Assembly (NCBI GenBank): GCA_946562005.1
Contig: CAMNVD010000040.1
Location: 1 to 8,869 of the forward strand
Direction: 5' to 3'
Length of the DNA stretch: 8,869 bases
DNA from: an uncultured Clostridia bacterium
GTDB taxonomy: Bacteria > Bacillota > Dehalobacteriia > UBA4068 > JAAVYR01
Part shown: positions 7,311 to 8,869 of the stretch, one piece after another
How positions within the stretch are numbered: position 1 is the first letter of the stretch
Layout of the letters: every line of letters starts with the position of its first letter
Translations under genes and position numbers: made by a program
The notes under the pieces: generated by a model
What the model was told of the DNA's origin: nothing
What the model saw: the letters and a program-made list of their open reading frames with translations, nothing else
The model's database searches: none

Positions 7311-7318
7311 AAACACAA

Positions 7319-8062
7319 ATGGCAGTTATTTCTATGAAACAATTATTAGAGGCAGGGGTACACTTCGGTCACCAAACCAGAAGATGGAACCCAAAAATGG
7401 GTCGGTATATTTTCACCGAACGGAACGGTATCTATATCATCGACTTGCAAAAAACTGTAGGCAAAGTAGAAGAAGCCTATAACTTTGTTCGTGAAGTGGT
7501 TGCTGACGGTAAAGATATTTTATTCGTTGGTACTAAAAAACAAGCGCAAGAATCTATCAAAGAAGAAGCTATTCGCTGCGATATGTTCTATGTAAACGAA
7601 CGGTGGTTGGGTGGTATGATGACCAACTTCAAAACCATCCAAAAACGGATTAATTACTTAAGAGACTTAGAAAAAATGGAAGAAGACGGCACTTTTGACG
7701 TACTTCCGAAAAAAGAAGTTGCTGAACTTCGCAATAAAAAACAAAAATTAGAACGGTTCTTAGGCGGTATCAAAGATATGAAGAAATTGCCTGGGGCTTT
7801 GTTTGTAGTAGACCCTCGCAAAGAAAAAATTGCTGTTGCGGAAGCTAAAAAATTAAACATTCCGATTGTAGCAATTGTAGACACAAACTGCGACCCAGAT
7901 GAAGTAGATTATGTAATCCCTGGTAACGATGACGCTATCCGTGCTGTCAAATTATTAGCTTCTAAAATCGCTGATGCGGTAATCGAAGCAAAACAAGGGA
8001 CCTCTATGGCTGCTGATGCTGTTCAAGAACAAGCTGCTGCTGAAGAAGCAATGGCTGAATAA
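7319..8062 (+). CDS. rpsB: Small ribosomal subunit protein S2 (uS2)
   Basis: S2 binds late to the 30S subunit between head and body and is needed for mRNA binding. The 247-residue product has the usual length and the family signatures: VISMKQLLEAGVHFGHQTRR near the N-terminus (3-22), NPKM (24-27), NERWLGGMMTNF (93-104) and VDPRKE (164-169). Its C-terminus is an Ala/Glu-rich acidic tail, common in this family. Codons look biased toward A- and T-ending forms (GAA, AAA, GCT), as expected for a highly expressed gene. It has its own probable promoter and a foldable leader upstream. Downstream, a strong terminator separates it from its usual partner tsf, so the ratio of the two may be set by read-through. 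Confidence 0.98.
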   Translation: MAVISMKQLLEAGVHFGHQTRRWNPKMGRYIFTERNGIYIIDLQKTVGKVEEAYNFVREVVADGKDILFVGTKKQAQESIKEEAIRCDMFYVNERWLGGMMTNFKTIQKRINYLRDLEKMEEDGTFDVLPKKEVAELRNKKQKLERFLGGIKDMKKLPGALFVVDPRKEKIAVAEAKKLNIPIVAIVDTNCDPDEVDYVIPGNDDAIRAVKLLASKIADAVIEAKQGTSMAADAVQEQAAAEEAMAE

Positions 8063-8071
8063 GATGGGTAT

Positions 8072-8108
8072 AAGGCAGGGATGTTACCCATCCCTGCCTT
8101 TCTTTTTT
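8072..8108 (+). terminator. Strong intrinsic terminator between rpsB and tsf
   Basis: A perfect 12-bp stem (AAGGCAGGGATG, 8072-8083, with CATCCCTGCCTT, 8089-8100) with loop TTACC is followed by TCTTTTTT. It starts 9 bases after the rpsB stop. A second perfect 8-bp hairpin, GATGGGTA (8063-8070) with TACCCATC (8085-8092), overlaps it and cannot form at the same time. The arrangement is that of a terminator with a competing stem, although the terminator is clearly the more stable of the two. Confidence 0.92.
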
Positions 8109-8147
8109 GCTTGAGATAAGAGACCTGCTCTGGATAGGGGATAGGTT

Positions 8148-8176
8148 TTGCGGAAATTGATAAAATACAATATGAA
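8148..8176 (+). promoter_or_regulatory. Weak candidate promoter of tsf
   Basis: TTGCGG (8148-8153) and TATGAA (8171-8176) are 17 bases apart. Other -10-like hexamers are TAAAAT (8161-8166) and TACAAT (8166-8171), without a good -35. Some promoter here would make sense because tsf lies behind a strong terminator, but the choice is uncertain. Confidence 0.3.
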
Positions 8177-8197
8177 AAATTAGAGGAGGCTATCATT

Positions 8198-8848
8198 ATG
8201 ATTACAGCTGAAATGGTAAAAGAATTACGGGAAAGAACCGGGTCCGGTATGATGGACTGCAAAAAAGCATTAAACGAAAGCAATGGCGACATTGAAAAAG
8301 CTATTGACTATTTGAGAGAAAAAGGCTTGGCCGCTGCTGCGAAAAAAGCTGGCCGTGTTGCTGCGGAAGGCATTGTAGAATGCTATATCCATGGTGGCGG
8401 CAGAATTGGTGTATTGGTAGAAGTAAACTGCGAAACTGACTTCGTAGCAAAAACTGATGATTTCAAAGATTTGTGCAGAGATATCGCTATGCAAATCGCT
8501 GCTGCTAACCCTGAATATGTAAGCAGAGAAGAAGTACCTGCTGACGTTATTGAACGTGAAAAAGAAGTTGTTCGTGCGCAAGCTTTGAACGAAGGCAAAC
8601 CGGAAGCTATTGTTGAAAAAATGCTTACTGGTAGAATCGAAAAATTCTACAAACAAATCTGCTTGTTGGAACAACCTTTCATTAAAGATGATGAAAAAAC
8701 TGTTCAACAAATCGTAACCGAAAAAATCTCCAAAATCGGGGAAAATATTTCTGTTCGCCGCTTTGCCCGCTTCCAAGTAGGGGAAGGTATCGAAAAGAAA
8801 GAAAACGATTTTGCTGCTGAAGTAGCTTCTATGTCTGCCAAGAACTAA
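8198..8848 (+). CDS. tsf: Elongation factor Ts (EF-Ts)
   Basis: EF-Ts is the nucleotide exchange factor that removes GDP from EF-Tu after each elongation cycle. The 216-residue product has the N-terminal UBA-like domain (about 1-50, with VKELRERTGSGMMDCKKAL) and the TDFV motif (80-83), whose Asp and Phe push into the EF-Tu nucleotide site. It has a single shortened core domain and ends with a conserved VRRFARFQVGEG segment. It belongs to the short EF-Ts class, near the size of the Thermus protein (about 200) and well below E. coli EF-Ts (283). AGAGGAGG at 8182-8189, 8 bases before the ATG, is a strong ribosome binding site. CCTGCTCT at 8124-8131 is nearly complementary to that site and could mask it in transcripts reading through from rpsB. 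The stop is complete, 21 bases before the window ends. Confidence 0.98.
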   Translation: MITAEMVKELRERTGSGMMDCKKALNESNGDIEKAIDYLREKGLAAAAKKAGRVAAEGIVECYIHGGGRIGVLVEVNCETDFVAKTDDFKDLCRDIAMQIAAANPEYVSREEVPADVIEREKEVVRAQALNEGKPEAIVEKMLTGRIEKFYKQICLLEQPFIKDDEKTVQQIVTEKISKIGENISVRRFARFQVGEGIEKKENDFAAEVASMSAKN

Positions 8849-8869
8849 GTAACGGCTGTGGATGGAGAT

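Noticed and set aside
7175..7318. An N-terminal extension of 48 codons on rpsB, in frame with no stop
   Set aside because: It covers the promoter and leader, lacks a ribosome binding site, and does not resemble S2; the ATG at 7319 has a perfect Shine-Dalgarno site and the conserved N-terminus.
8270..8776. Minus-strand ORF of 168 codons opposite tsf
   Set aside because: It is a by-product of tsf codon bias (GAA and AAA read as TTC and TTT, giving Phe-rich protein) and has no recognisable domain.
1..8869. Mobile elements, CRISPR arrays, tRNA or rRNA genes, defence or toxin-antitoxin genes
   Set aside because: I looked for them on both strands and saw none; the coding space is filled by housekeeping genes in a conserved order. 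XerC is the chromosomal recombinase, not a phage or transposon integrase, judged from its context.

Overview
The window is a stretch of ordinary bacterial chromosome with eight genes, all on the + strand: dprA (3' part only), topA, trmFO, xerC, hslV, hslU, rpsB and tsf. This order matches the conserved block of Bacillota (Firmicutes; compare the Staphylococcus and Bacillus dprA-topA-trmFO-xerC/codV-hslV/clpQ-hslU/clpY-codY-rpsB-tsf region), except that no codY lies between hslU and rpsB. A-rich purine Shine-Dalgarno sites, folate-dependent TrmFO, a three-zinc-ribbon TopA and a short EF-Ts suggest a Bacillota member of moderate GC. A Negativicutes-like lineage is my best guess, but only an inference.

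Layout. Bases 1-4042 look like one transcription unit: the end of dprA (natural transformation / ssDNA handling), topA (DNA relaxation) after a 29-base gap, and trmFO (tRNA U54 methylation), whose ATG overlaps the topA stop. A clean intrinsic terminator at 4061-4093 closes this unit. The second unit is xerC-hslV-hslU (4150-7136): the chromosome dimer resolvase and both halves of the HslUV ATP-dependent protease, with short gaps and strong ribosome binding sites. A 182-base gap follows, holding a plausible sigma-A-type promoter and a foldable leader. It leads into rpsB (ribosomal protein S2), then a very strong terminator, then tsf (EF-Ts). The last 21 bases hold no recognisable gene.

The proteins are housekeeping, and I see no mobile element, CRISPR array, tRNA, rRNA or defence system. 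The points worth a second look are mostly non-coding: the rpsB leader, which can form a long closing stem and a competing or pseudoknotted pairing; the rpsB-tsf gap, where an 8-bp hairpin overlaps a 12-bp terminator so that the two exclude each other; and a near-complement of the tsf ribosome binding site just upstream of it. Protein-level oddities are a Lys/Thr/Ser-rich tail on TopA, an insertion of roughly 30 residues in the N-terminal domain of XerC, and the missing codY.
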